A stretch of 33,264 nt of DNA from Candidatus Rokuibacteriota bacterium (lineage in GTDB: Bacteria > Methylomirabilota > Methylomirabilia > Rokubacteriales > CSP1-6), in contig VBPC01000171.1 of NCBI GenBank assembly GCA_005887895.1, forward strand, positions 1-33,264, given 5' to 3'. Position numbers and translations under genes: made by a program. The notes under the pieces are model-generated. The model saw nothing but the letters and a program-made list of their open reading frames with translations. It made no database searches and was not told where the DNA came from. This document shows, piece by piece, positions 1 through 11,982 of the stretch; position 1 is the first letter of the stretch, and each line of letters begins with the position of its first letter.

Positions 1-27
1 CAAGACGGCGCCGGCGCGGCGGACTTC

Positions 28-231
28 ATGAGGATCGAGGTCGTCGAGAATCAGATCGAAGCCGCCCTCAAGGCCCTCAAGAAGCGCATGCAGAAAGAGG
101 GTCTGTTCCAGGAGATGAAGCGCCGGGCCCACTACGAGAAGCCCTCGGTGAAGCGCAAGCGCAAGCAGGCCCAGGCGCGCCGGAAGCGGCGGAAGGCCAT
201 GCGCCGCCAGCAGCAGCCGGAAGACGACTGA
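28..231 (+). CDS. rpsU: Small ribosomal subunit protein bS21
   Basis: This 67-residue, very basic protein matches bS21, a late-assembling protein of the 30S subunit near the anti-Shine-Dalgarno end of 16S rRNA. Visible family features are the N-terminal V-x-E-N segment, the helix with LKALKKRMQKEG, the R-R-x-x-YEKPS motif at about residues 33-40, and a lysine/arginine-rich tail from about residue 42. Length is normal for the family. The start is the first Met of the canonical N-terminus. No Shine-Dalgarno is clear in the 27 bases available upstream, and the upstream frame stays open to the window edge, so a slightly earlier start cannot be excluded. A strong hairpin follows directly, suggesting a short transcription unit. 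Confidence 0.93.
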   Translation: MRIEVVENQIEAALKALKKRMQKEGLFQEMKRRAHYEKPSVKRKRKQAQARRKRRKAMRRQQQPEDD

Positions 232-232
232 G

Positions 233-259
233 ATGGGGGGCCCCGAAATGGCCCCCCAT
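233..259 (+). terminator. Hairpin directly after rpsU
   Basis: A perfect 10-bp inverted repeat (ATGGGGGGCC, 233-242, with GGCCCCCCAT, 250-259) encloses the 7-nt loop CCGAAAT and starts 1 nt after the rpsU stop. No U-run follows, so it is not a classical intrinsic terminator. It may end transcription in another way or protect the 3' end of the rpsU mRNA. Confidence 0.6.
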
Positions 260-284
260 ACCCCCCAAAGCGGCTCGGAGCGCC

Positions 285-360
285 CCGGCGAAGCCGTGGC
301 ACTCCTCGATTCTCCCGCCTGACTTTCCCCGGATTGCGCCGGCGAAGCCGGCACTCGAAT
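285..360. repeat. Short imperfect direct repeat downstream of rpsU
   Basis: The string CCGGCGAAGCCG followed by GGCACTC or GCACTC occurs at 285-304 and again at 339-356. The second copy is also a small hairpin (GCCGGC, 338-343, loop GAA, GCCGGC, 347-352). The rest of the 232-394 gap holds no convincing gene. Function is unknown; it could be a REP-like intergenic element of this genome. Confidence 0.35.
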
Positions 361-394
361 AGCGGTAGTTCAGGCCGCGCCATCGATTCAGCCG

Positions 395-1723
395 TCAATT
401 CAGCAAGTCCAGATTCAGAAGGACTCCGAGGTCCCGCAGGGCCTGGCCGGGGGCGGTGACTTTGATCGTGGTCATTCCGAGGGCCCGCGCGGGCTTCAGA
501 TTTCCACCGATGTCGTCCAGGAACGCGGTGCGGTCGGCGGGGACGCCGAGCTCGCGGCACGCCAGCAGGTAGATCCGGGGGTCGGGCTTGCGCAGGCCGA
601 CGGCGCGGGACTCGATGAAGACGTCGAAGTGATCGCGGAGGCGATGGGGAATCACGTCGTCGTCGGGGCCGGCGCGGCGCCAGTTGTTCGTGAGCGCGCC
701 GACCCGGAGGCCGCGGGCGCGGAGACGGTGGATGGCTTCCAGCATGATCGGGCGTGCGACGCCGGCGGTGGCGATCGCGGCCATGACGGCGGCGGCATCG
801 ACCTCCACGCCTTGGGCGCGACACTCGGCCTCGAAGGGAGCGCAGAACGTTTCCGCCGTCAGCTCGCCGCGCTCGAGCCGCGCCCAGGCGCCTGCCTCGC
901 CCGTCGCGGCCAGCGCGCGGTTGATTGCGTTGGCCGGCAGGCCGCGCTCGCGCTCGTAACGCGCGATGGCGTGCAGGGGCGACTCCATCACCACGCCGCC
1001 CATGTCGAAGAGGACGCCGGCAATGTCGGGCACCGCCGGATTGTAGCGGACGCCCGGCCGAGACGGCGCGCGCTCAGGCTCGCGCGTCTGCGGCCGGGCC
1101 GGCGGCGGCGAGACGTGCGTGGCTCGCGCGGCAGGCCGCGACGCTCGGATGGTGGGCGCCAAGCACCTGCTCCAGATTCCCAGGGCGCGCCGGTAGGCCT
1201 CGGCGGCGGCGCCGCGTCGCCCCTGCGCGCGATACAGCACCGCGAGGTGGTTCAGGGTCACGGCCAGCTCGGGGTGGCTCGGGCCGAGCCGGCGCTCCTT
1301 GATGACCAGCGCGCGCTCGTACAGGCCCGCGGCGTCGTCGAGGTCGCCCCTCGCCTGGCGCACCGTCGAGAGGTTGCCGAGCGTCACCGCCGTTTCGTAA
1401 TGGTCCGGGCCGAGCGTCTGCTCGAAGATCGCGAGCGCCCGCCGGTAGAGCGCCTCGGCCTCGTCGTAGCGTCGCCCCTCCTCGAGGACCTTGGCGAGGG
1501 TGGCGGCGGCCTCGGCGACGTCGGGGTGCTCCGGACCGAGCGCGATCTCGCAGGTCGTCAGCGAGCGCCGGGCGAACGCCTCGTCGAGCGCGGACCGCCT
1601 GGCCTGCGGAACCTCGCTCACGACGTTCAAGAGCGTCTCCTTCGCCTTCCTCCCGGGCCTTGCTGCTGGGCACATCAGCTTGTCCTCGGTCCGGCGCTCT
1701 TGCGGCTGCGATGCCAAGACCAC
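395..1723 (-). CDS. HAD-family phosphatase, open frame continuous with an N-terminal TPR segment
   Basis: The frame is open for 442 residues, but the two halves look unrelated. From about residue 231 it encodes a HAD hydrolase of the class with a small alpha-helical cap (ACAD10/epoxide-hydrolase-N-terminal-like phosphatases): motif I VLFDMGGVV (nucleophile Asp), motif II LTNNW, motif III Lys in GLRKPDPRIY, and motif IV FLDDIGGN. The usual second Asp of motif I is Gly, as is common in this subfamily. Substrate cannot be predicted. The HAD gene alone would start at GTG 1033 (MPDIAGVLFDMGG, 212 aa), the normal size for the family, with a TACAAT box 6 nt before that GTG. The residues between TPR and HAD (about 190-230) are low-complexity Pro/Arg/Ala sequence typical of out-of-frame reading. 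I therefore favour 395-1033 as the true HAD gene. Confidence 0.7.
   Translation of the reverse strand: MVLASQPQERRTEDKLMCPAARPGRKAKETLLNVVSEVPQARRSALDEAFARRSLTTCEIALGPEHPDVAEAAATLAKVLEEGRRYDEAEALYRRALAIFEQTLGPDHYETAVTLGNLSTVRQARGDLDDAAGLYERALVIKERRLGPSHPELAVTLNHLAVLYRAQGRRGAAAEAYRRALGIWSRCLAPTIRASRPAARATHVSPPPARPQTREPERAPSRPGVRYNPAVPDIAGVLFDMGGVVMESPLHAIARYERERGLPANAINRALAATGEAGAWARLERGELTAETFCAPFEAECRAQGVEVDAAAVMAAIATAGVARPIMLEAIHRLRARGLRVGALTNNWRRAGPDDDVIPHRLRDHFDVFIESRAVGLRKPDPRIYLLACRELGVPADRTAFLDDIGGNLKPARALGMTTIKVTAPGQALRDLGVLLNLDLLN
1040..1045 (-). promoter_or_regulatory. Candidate -10 box for a leaderless HAD mRNA
   Basis: On the minus strand TACAAT (5/6 match to TATAAT) lies 6 nt before GTG 1033, with no Shine-Dalgarno between. 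That spacing would put the transcription start at or next to the start codon. No good -35 box is visible. Confidence 0.4.
1074..1723 (-). pseudogene. Tetratricopeptide-repeat protein, frameshifted near its 3' end
   Basis: Three kinesin-light-chain-type TPR units are visible, each ending in a LGPxHPxxA-like linker (ALGPEHPDVAEAA, TLGPDHYETAV, RLGPSHPELAV). The fourth unit begins with AYRRALGI in the frame of the upstream repeats. The expected continuation (LEQVLGAHHPSVAAC) is found only in the neighbouring frame, which then stops at 1074. One missing base in or near the CCC run at 1179-1181 explains this, by either a real deletion or a sequencing error. The start is uncertain (ATG 1723 or ATG 1675). 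The first visible element is only the second helix of a TPR, so the N-terminus may be incomplete too. TPRs of this type bind protein partners; no effector domain is present. Confidence 0.6.
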
Positions 1724-1905
1724 GGCGGGCCGTCAGTCGCGAGGCAATTCGCGCAGTTCGACGCCATCGCCGTCCGTGGCGCGCGACCTCGCGTTCAGGC
1801 GTCCGGCCCGAACGGCCCGTGGGCCGCTCCGACATTTTGCCGACCATCGCCGTGGTACCATCCCGCCATTCCCGGACCGATCACCGACGAACGCGAGGAG
1901 TCGCC

Positions 1906-3989
<2,084 letters not shown>

Positions 3990-3993
<4 letters not shown>

Positions 3994-5399
3994 GCGCCGC
4001 CGACCTGGCGTTCACCCCGGCCACCGAGCTGGCCGGGCTCATCCGCGCGAAGAAGCTCTCGCCGGTCGAGCTGACGCGCGCCACCCTCGAGCGCATCGAG
4101 CGGCTCGATCCGGCGCTGAACGCGTTCTGCACCGTCACCGCCGACGCCGCCCTGGCGGCGGCGCGCGAGGCCGAGCAGGCCGTGATGCGGGGCGCACCGC
4201 TCGGCCCCCTGCACGGCCTGCCGGTGTCGATCAAGGACCTCGCGCTGACCAAGGGCGTGCGGACGATGGGTGGCTCGTACATCTTCGAGCACCGGGTGCC
4301 GGACGTCGACGCCCCCTTCGTTCGTCGCCTGCGCGAGGCCGGTGCGGTCTGCGTCGGCAAGACCACCTCGCCGGAGTTCGGCTGGAAAGCGCTGGGCGAC
4401 AGCCCGCTCACCGGCGTCACGCGCAATCCGTGGAACCCGGCGTTCACCACCGGCGGCTCCAGCGCCGGCGCCGGCGCGGCAGCGGCGGCGGCGCTGGGCC
4501 CGCTCCACCAGGGCTCGGACGGCGCCGGCTCGATCCGGATTCCGTCGGCCTTCTGCGGCATCGTGGGCGTCAAGCCGACCTACGGGCGGGTGCCGATCTG
4601 GCCGGTCTCCAACAACGACTACACGACCCACACCGGGCCGATGACCCGCACCGTGGCCGACGCTGCGCTGATGCTCGGCGTGATGGCCGGGCCCGATCCG
4701 TGGGACGCGACGTCGCTCGAGGCCCCGCCGGCCGACTACCTCGGCCTGCTGAACCGCGGCGTGCGCGGCAAGCGCGTGGCCTTCAGCCCGGACCTCGGCG
4801 GCCTGCGCGTCGATCCCGAGGTCGCGACGCTGGTGGCCGCCGCCGCGCGCGCGTTCGAGTCGCTCGGCTGCAAGGTCGAGGAGGTCAAGCCCGGCTTCGC
4901 CGACTCGACGGACATGATCCGGCTGCTCTGGTCGGCGCACTATGCCGGCAACTACGGCCAGTTTCTCGGCGAGTGGCGCGACCGCATGGATCCCGGCCTC
5001 GTCGCCTGCATCGAGGAGGCGCGGCGCTGGAGCGCGGCCGACTACGTCGCCATGCGGGGGCGGAAGATCACCTACTGGGACAGCGTGCGGCCGCTGTTCG
5101 AGACCTACGACCTGCTGCTGACGCCGACCACGTCGGTGCCGGCGCTGCCCGTGGGCCGTCTCAATCCGGACGGGTGGCCCCAGCACGCGTGGGACTGGTT
5201 CCCGTGGGCGTCGTTCTCCTACCCGTTCAACTTCACTGGCCAGCCAGCGGCGACAGTGCCCGCGGGCTTCGCGGCCAACAACCTGCCGGTCGGCCTGCAG
5301 ATCGTCGGCCGTCGCTTCGACGAGGTGACCGTGCTCCAGGCGGCCGCCGCGTTCGAGCAGGCCCGGCCCTGGGCCGCGAAGCGGCCGCAGGTGTCGTGA
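3990..5399 (+). CDS. Amidase signature family hydrolase
   Basis: A 469-residue amidase with the Ser-cisSer-Lys catalytic machinery of the amidase signature family: Lys82 in PVSIKDL, the GGSSAGAGAA block with cis-Ser at about 157, and nucleophile Ser181 in GSDGAGSIRIPSAFCG. The C-terminal FNFTGQPAATVPAG segment is also typical. One Gly of the usual DGGGS is Ala180. Members hydrolyse carboxamides to acid and ammonia; the substrate is not predictable. The absence of GatC/GatB neighbours and the catabolic context argue against a GatA role. ATG 3990 overlaps the upstream stop as ATGA, and its own stop overlaps the next gene as GTGA, so the trio is one operon. No signal peptide; cytoplasmic. Confidence 0.9.
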
Positions 5400-6313
5400 G
5401 CACCACCGGCGGCCCGCGCGTCGGCTTCATCGGGCTCGGCACGATGGGCGGCCCGATGGCCGCCAACCTCGCGAAGGCCGGCGTGCCGCTGGTCGTCCAC
5501 GACACGAGCAGCGCCGCCACGGCCGCGGCGGCGAAGCACGCCGGCGTGACGGTCGTCGGCTCGCCCGCCGACGTCGCCCGTCAGGTCTCCGTCCTCTTCA
5601 CCTGCCTGCCCAACGACGATATCGTGCGCGCCGCCTACCTCGGTCCCGGCGGCGTGGCGGCGGGCGGCGGCGGCGGCCTGGTGACGTGCGATTGCTCGAC
5701 GGTGAGCCCGGAGGCGACGCTGGAGGTCGCCGGCGGGCTCGCGCGCCGCTCGATCGTCCACATGGACACGCCGATGCTGGGCTCGCAGCCCCAGGCGATC
5801 TCGGGCGAGATCTTCTTCATCGTCGGCGGCGAGCGCGCCCGGCTCGACACGATCACGCCGTACCTCGAGATCATGGGCCGCCTGCACATGTACGTCGGCC
5901 CCTCGGCCAGCGGCAACCGCGTCAAGCTCCTGCACAACGGCCTCGCCGCGGTCACGGCGGCGGCGGTGGCGGAGGCGGTGGCCACCTGCGTGCAGGCGGG
6001 CGTCGACCCGTACGTGTTCTACGACGTCGTGAAGAACGGCGGCGGCATGGCGTTCGGCACGTACTTCGACCGGCGCGTGAAGCGCATGCTCGACGGCGAC
6101 TTCTCGCCGACGTTCATGGCCGAGCTGATGCTGAAGGACGCGCGCCTCGCCCTCGACCTCGCCCGCGCCGCGAAGGTGCCGACGCCCATCCTGGAGGAGA
6201 CGAAGCGCACCTACGAGGAGGCGATCGCCGACGGCTGGGGCAAGGAAGACTTCTCGGCCGTCACCCACGTGATCGAGAAGCGGATCGGCCGCAAGCTCTC
6301 GCCGAAGTCGTAG
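5396..6313 (+). CDS. 3-hydroxyisobutyrate dehydrogenase-family NAD(P)-dependent oxidoreductase
   Basis: A 305-residue beta-hydroxyacid dehydrogenase. The N-terminal Rossmann motif is VGFIGLGTMGGPMAANLAKAG, the substrate-binding segment MDTPMLGSQPQA replaces the usual DAPVSGG, and the catalytic Lys177 sits in GNRVKLLHNGL. The C-terminal all-helical dimerisation domain is intact (FMAELMLKDARLALDLA). Members oxidise 3-hydroxy acids such as 3-hydroxyisobutyrate, tartronate semialdehyde or 6-phosphogluconate-like compounds; the altered substrate loop leaves the substrate open. GTG 5396 is chosen because it forms a GTGA overlap with the amidase stop and places the Rossmann strand at the usual distance from the N-terminus. 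Third gene of the coupled trio. Confidence 0.87.
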   Translation: MSTTGGPRVGFIGLGTMGGPMAANLAKAGVPLVVHDTSSAATAAAAKHAGVTVVGSPADVARQVSVLFTCLPNDDIVRAAYLGPGGVAAGGGGGLVTCDCSTVSPEATLEVAGGLARRSIVHMDTPMLGSQPQAISGEIFFIVGGERARLDTITPYLEIMGRLHMYVGPSASGNRVKLLHNGLAAVTAAAVAEAVATCVQAGVDPYVFYDVVKNGGGMAFGTYFDRRVKRMLDGDFSPTFMAELMLKDARLALDLARAAKVPTPILEETKRTYEEAIADGWGKEDFSAVTHVIEKRIGRKLSPKS

Positions 6314-6807
6314 GCGCCCCAGAACCGATACAGTTTTCGCGGATGATCCCACGTGATACCGTGACGGTTGGAGGTCACCGCGCGCGATGAATCATGAGGG
6401 CACCTCCGGATCGTCCACCTCAATACTGATCGGCGCTCCGGCAAGCCTCAATATTCGGTGACCTATGTGCCGTACAGTCGCGGAGGTGGCACTCCCGAGA
6501 CGTCTTCAGGAGATGGGCATCCTGGAGTCAGTCATCTCGTATCTGTCGACATAGGCTACGTGCCGGGAATGGTCGGCGCGGTCGCGCCCGAGGTCATGAG
6601 ACTCAATCGAATCGTCACTGGAGCTGCCCCTGGCTCAGGCGACACGTGGGCGAACTGCTTCATCGTCGGGGCACGCTGATCCCCTTCCGGCCTACGTCAC
6701 CAATCGACAGGCATCTCCTCATGCGCTGTGGCGCGAGACGTGGGGCAACATGGTCATGACCTCGGGCGTACACGAAGTCGCGCTCGACGGTCAATGAAGG
6801 CCGCCCG
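6314..6807. other. 494-bp region without an intact gene, possible gene remnant
   Basis: The base and codon usage look less GC-biased than in the flanking genes. An 8-bp inverted repeat (GGTCACCG 6373-6380, CGGTGACC 6456-6463) and a direct repeat CCTCAATA (6418-6425, 6446-6453) are present. Two overlapping frames carry gene-like pieces: 6465-6554 (VAEVALPRRLQEMGI) and the frame ending at 6679 (APEVMRLNRIVTGAAPGSG). The second piece vaguely recalls the GANRIVPG-type segment of glycine/sarcosine reductase B subunits, but the match is weak. I read the region as a decayed gene plus the upstream region of the amidohydrolase. Confidence 0.3.
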
Positions 6808-7719
6808 GTGACCGGCGACCTGCCGATCGTCGACGCGCACCAGCATTTCTGGGACCCGACGCGCAATCCCTACCCGTGGCTGTCGACGGCGCCGGTGGCC
6901 GACTTCCGCTACGGCGACTACGCGGCGCTGCGCCGGCGCTATCTGCCGGACGACTTCCGCCGTGACGCCGCCGGTCACCGCGTCGTGGCGACCGTCCACA
7001 TGGAGGCGGAGTGGGACCCCGCCGACGAGGTCGCGGAAACGCGCTGGCTTGCCGACCTGCGCAAAGAGCACCGCCTGCCGACCGTGGCCGTCGGTCACGC
7101 GCGCTTCGAGGCGGAGGACGTCGCGCGCGTCCTGGCCGGCCACGCCGCCTTCGACTTCGTGCGCGGCATCCGCCAGAAGCCGGCGGCCACGCCGGCGCCC
7201 GAGCAGGCCCGGCGCGGCGCGCCCGGCTCGATGGACGATCCCCGGTGGCGGCGCGGCTACGCCCTGCTCGAGCGCCACCGCCTGCACTTCGATCTGCAGA
7301 CGCCGTGGTGGCACCTGGCGGCCGCGGCCGAGCTCGCCCGCGACTTTCCGCGGATCCCGATCGTCGTCAACCATACCGGGCTGCCCGTCGATCGCAGCAC
7401 GGCGGGGCTGGCGGCGTGGCGCCGGGCGCTGGAGACCGCCGCCGCCCAGCCGAACGTGACGGTCAAGATCTCGGGGCTCGGGCAACGAGACAAGTCCTGG
7501 CCGCGCGAGAGTAACCAACAGGTCGTGCGCGACGCGATCGCGATCTTCGGTGTCGCACGCTGCATGTTCGCGAGCAACTTCCCGGTGGACGGCCTCTGCG
7601 TCGGCTACCAGGCGCTGGTCGACGCGTTCGAGGCGTTCGTCGCCGACCGGCCGGCGGCGGAGCAGCGCGCCCTGTTCCACGACAACGCCGTCCGCGTCTA
7701 CCGCATCGCGGGCATTTGA
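6808..7719 (+). CDS. Amidohydrolase-family lactonase/metal-dependent hydrolase (COG3618-like)
   Basis: A 303-residue TIM-barrel amidohydrolase related to L-fuconolactonase and 2-pyrone-4,6-dicarboxylate lactonase. Visible motifs are VDAHQHFWD at residues 8-16 (metal-binding HxH), the VHMEAEWDP strand, VNHTGLP (His), VKISGLG and FASNFPVD (Asp) near the C-terminus. Members open lactone rings of sugars or aromatic-degradation intermediates; the substrate here is unknown. GTG 6808 is preferred because GAAGG (6796-6800) lies 7 nt upstream and no closer in-frame start exists. The stop codon TGA lies inside the TTGACA box of the leu promoter, so the next unit is transcribed independently. Confidence 0.85.
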   Translation: MTGDLPIVDAHQHFWDPTRNPYPWLSTAPVADFRYGDYAALRRRYLPDDFRRDAAGHRVVATVHMEAEWDPADEVAETRWLADLRKEHRLPTVAVGHARFEAEDVARVLAGHAAFDFVRGIRQKPAATPAPEQARRGAPGSMDDPRWRRGYALLERHRLHFDLQTPWWHLAAAAELARDFPRIPIVVNHTGLPVDRSTAGLAAWRRALETAAAQPNVTVKISGLGQRDKSWPRESNQQVVRDAIAIFGVARCMFASNFPVDGLCVGYQALVDAFEAFVADRPAAEQRALFHDNAVRVYRIAGI

Positions 7720-7744
7720 CATCGAGCCCGGGGCCGGCGACAAT
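7716..7744 (+). promoter_or_regulatory. Promoter of the leu leader
   Basis: A perfect -35 box TTGACA (7716-7721) is followed after exactly 17 nt by GACAAT (7739-7744, 4/6 match). The predicted start at about 7751 leaves only a few untranslated bases before ATG 7755. The box overlaps the stop codon of the upstream amidohydrolase. Confidence 0.65.
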
Positions 7745-7754
7745 GCCAGAGCCC

Positions 7755-9597
<1,843 letters not shown>

Positions 9598-9633
9598 ATC
9601 CCTGATCAATTCGCCTCGACGACGAGGCCGGCG

Positions 9634-11880
9634 ATGGGCAAAAATCATCCGCCGGACCTCGCCGACGCGGCGTTCAAACGCCTGAATTTCCGCGCCGGGG
9701 CCCGCTCGGCACCGCCCTTGCTCACCGGGGGGCCGGTGAAGATCGCGTCCCTGCCCAGGCGGCTGTGGGATCTCATACCCTCCGGCGGCGCACTGCCCGA
9801 GGCGGTGTGGCGCGCCCGCTTTCGCTTCCTCGTTGGCTTGACGTGGTTCCACGCCGTGATCATCGCGCTCATCGGACCGGTGCTCGGGTATCGCTGGGAG
9901 TTCACCCCGCACGCGTTCGTCGACGACGGCACCGCGCTGCACACGGTCGCCGAGGGCTCGATCGTGGCGATATTCGCGCTGCTCGCGACCTGGCGACGGG
10001 CTGGACGGACGGTGCAAGCGACGGCGGTAGGCTTCGGCTTGATGAGTGCGTCCGCCATCCTCGTGCACCTCTCGGGCGGCTACATCGAGCTGCACTTTCA
10101 CTTCTTCGTCATGCTGGCGTTCCTCGCCCTGTGCCAGGACTGGATTCCCTATCTGCTGGCCGTCGCCTTCGTCGCCCTCCACCACGGCGTCGTCGGCGTC
10201 CTGTGGCCGGCGGCCGTCTACAACCATCCGGCCGCGTATAACGCGCCGTGGACGTGGGCCGGCATCCACGCGGCATTCGTCCTGTGCTCCTGCGTCGGCA
10301 GCGTGGTCGCGTGGCGGTTCAACGAACGGGCGTTCGCGCAGACGGCGCTGATCCTGGAGGCCGCCGGCGAGGGCATCTTCGGCATCGACACCGAGGTCCG
10401 CATCACGTTCATCAATCCGGCGGCGGCCAAGATGCTCAACGTGGACGTTCGTTCCGCGATCGGATGGCCGGTCACGGGCGTCGTCCGCTGCCTGGAACCC
10501 GACGGGACCCCGACGGCAAACGGGCGATCGCCGCTGCTCGCGCCTCTCGTGGACCGACTGGCCCGTCACGGGACCGACCAGATCTTCGGGCGGCACGACG
10601 GCAGCTACCTCCCGGTCGACTACGTCGCCACGCCGATGATCGAGCGCGACCGGCTGACCGGCGTGGTCGTCAGCTTCAACGACATCACCGAGCGGCACCG
10701 GTCCGAGGCGGAGCTGCAGCGCAGCCATCGGCAGCTCGAGGCGACGCTGACCGAGCTCAAGACGACCCAGCGCCAGGTGGTGCAGCAGGAGCGCCTTCGC
10801 GCGATGGGGGAGATGGCCAGCGGGATCGCGCACGATTTCAACAACACCCTGTCGCCGATCCTCGGGTTCGCCGAGTTGCTGCTGCGCCGACCGGACCTGC
10901 CGAGCGACGCCGCCCAGCGCTACCTGCAGCTCATCAACACCGCCGCCCGGGACGCGGCATCGGTCGTTCGCCGTCTGCGCGAGCTGTACCGGGAACGCGG
11001 CGACCATTCCGCCGACGCCGCCGTGGATCTGCGCCGGTGCATCGAAGAGGCGGTCGCGCTCACGCAGCCGCGCTGGAAGAGCCAGGCCCTGGGACGCGGT
11101 GTCGCGATCCGGATCGACCACGACATCGCCGACGTGCCGATCATCCTCGGCGATCCGGCCGGGATTCGCGAGATGCTCACCAATCTCATCTTCAACGCGG
11201 TGGACGCGATGCCCGAGGGCGGGACGATCACCGTGCGGGCCTGCACGGACGGCGGCGAGGTCGTCATGACCTTCAGCGACACGGGCGTCGGCATGTCCGA
11301 GGAGGTGCGCCGGCGCTGCGCGGAGCCCTTCTTCACCACCAAGGGCCAGCAGGGCACCGGGCTAGGGCTGTCCCTGGTCCAGGCCACCATCGAGCGCCAT
11401 CACGGGACACTGGCCGTCGAGAGCGAGCCCGGCCGGGGCACGACCTTCGTCATCCGGCTGCCGGTGTCCGGCGGCGCGACGGCGCCGGCGCTACCCGAGT
11501 CGGCGGAATGGTCGCGCCGGCTCCGCATCCTGGTGGTGGAGGACGACCCGCTCGTGCGCCTCGCCGTTACCGAGCAGCTGTGCAGCGAGGGCCACACGGT
11601 CGAGAGTGCCCCGAACGGTCTCGAAGGACTGGACAGGTTCCTCTCCGGCCGCTTCGACCTCGTCATCACCGACCGCGCGATGCCGGAGATGGGCGGCGAC
11701 CAGCTCGCCACGACGATCAAGCAGGTCGCCGCCAACAAGCCGATCATCATGCTGACGGGCTTCGGCGACCTCATGGACGCGAAAGGAGAGCAGCCGGCTG
11801 GCGTGGACGCGGTGGTCAGCAAACCCGTCACGCTGGACGCGCTCACCCAGGCCATCCGTCAGGTGACCGCGCGGCACTGA
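9634..11880 (+). CDS. Hybrid sensor histidine kinase with membrane sensor, PAS and receiver domains
   Basis: A 748-residue two-component sensor. About residues 65-230 form five or six membrane segments with a His-rich stretch (HLSGGYIELHFHFFVMLAF, 145-163, and ALHHG at 181), a sensor type also seen fused to cyclases and chemoreceptors. A PAS domain (about 235-355) follows, then HisKA with phospho-acceptor His400 in GIAHDFNN, and HATPase with N-box LTNLIFNAVDAM (515-526), DTGVGM (549-554) and GTGLGLSLV (574-582). A C-terminal receiver (629-745) has Asp637/638, phospho-acceptor Asp680, Thr708 and Lys730. The HDFNN/CheY-like layout resembles NtrB-type hybrids. ATG 9634 has GAGG at 9624-9627; GTG 9736 is an alternative. 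No response regulator gene is adjacent, so the partner is unknown. Confidence 0.9.
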   Translation: MGKNHPPDLADAAFKRLNFRAGARSAPPLLTGGPVKIASLPRRLWDLIPSGGALPEAVWRARFRFLVGLTWFHAVIIALIGPVLGYRWEFTPHAFVDDGTALHTVAEGSIVAIFALLATWRRAGRTVQATAVGFGLMSASAILVHLSGGYIELHFHFFVMLAFLALCQDWIPYLLAVAFVALHHGVVGVLWPAAVYNHPAAYNAPWTWAGIHAAFVLCSCVGSVVAWRFNERAFAQTALILEAAGEGIFGIDTEVRITFINPAAAKMLNVDVRSAIGWPVTGVVRCLEPDGTPTANGRSPLLAPLVDRLARHGTDQIFGRHDGSYLPVDYVATPMIERDRLTGVVVSFNDITERHRSEAELQRSHRQLEATLTELKTTQRQVVQQERLRAMGEMASGIAHDFNNTLSPILGFAELLLRRPDLPSDAAQRYLQLINTAARDAASVVRRLRELYRERGDHSADAAVDLRRCIEEAVALTQPRWKSQALGRGVAIRIDHDIADVPIILGDPAGIREMLTNLIFNAVDAMPEGGTITVRACTDGGEVVMTFSDTGVGMSEEVRRRCAEPFFTTKGQQGTGLGLSLVQATIERHHGTLAVESEPGRGTTFVIRLPVSGGATAPALPESAEWSRRLRILVVEDDPLVRLAVTEQLCSEGHTVESAPNGLEGLDRFLSGRFDLVITDRAMPEMGGDQLATTIKQVAANKPIIMLTGFGDLMDAKGEQPAGVDAVVSKPVTLDALTQAIRQVTARH

Positions 11881-11909
11881 CCGCGGCGGCCATCCCCTCC
11901 AAAAAAGTC

Positions 11910-11938
11910 CTGACGCACCGCCCGGACGGCATTACGAT
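11910..11938 (+). promoter_or_regulatory. Candidate promoter of the aldehyde oxidoreductase operon
   Basis: CTGACG (11910-11915) and TACGAT (11933-11938) are 17 nt apart, each a 4/6 match to the sigma-70 consensus. The predicted 5' UTR of about 38 nt contains the AGGAGG at 11969-11974. No terminator is seen between the upstream kinase gene and this site. Confidence 0.4.
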
Positions 11939-11982
11939 GTGATTCGCCCAGACGGCACAGCGACTTCCAGGAGGACATCCTT

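Noticed and set aside
6465..6679. A selenoprotein-type glycine reductase B gene
   Set aside because: The similarity is faint, frames are broken, and the internal stop is TAG rather than a selenocysteine TGA.
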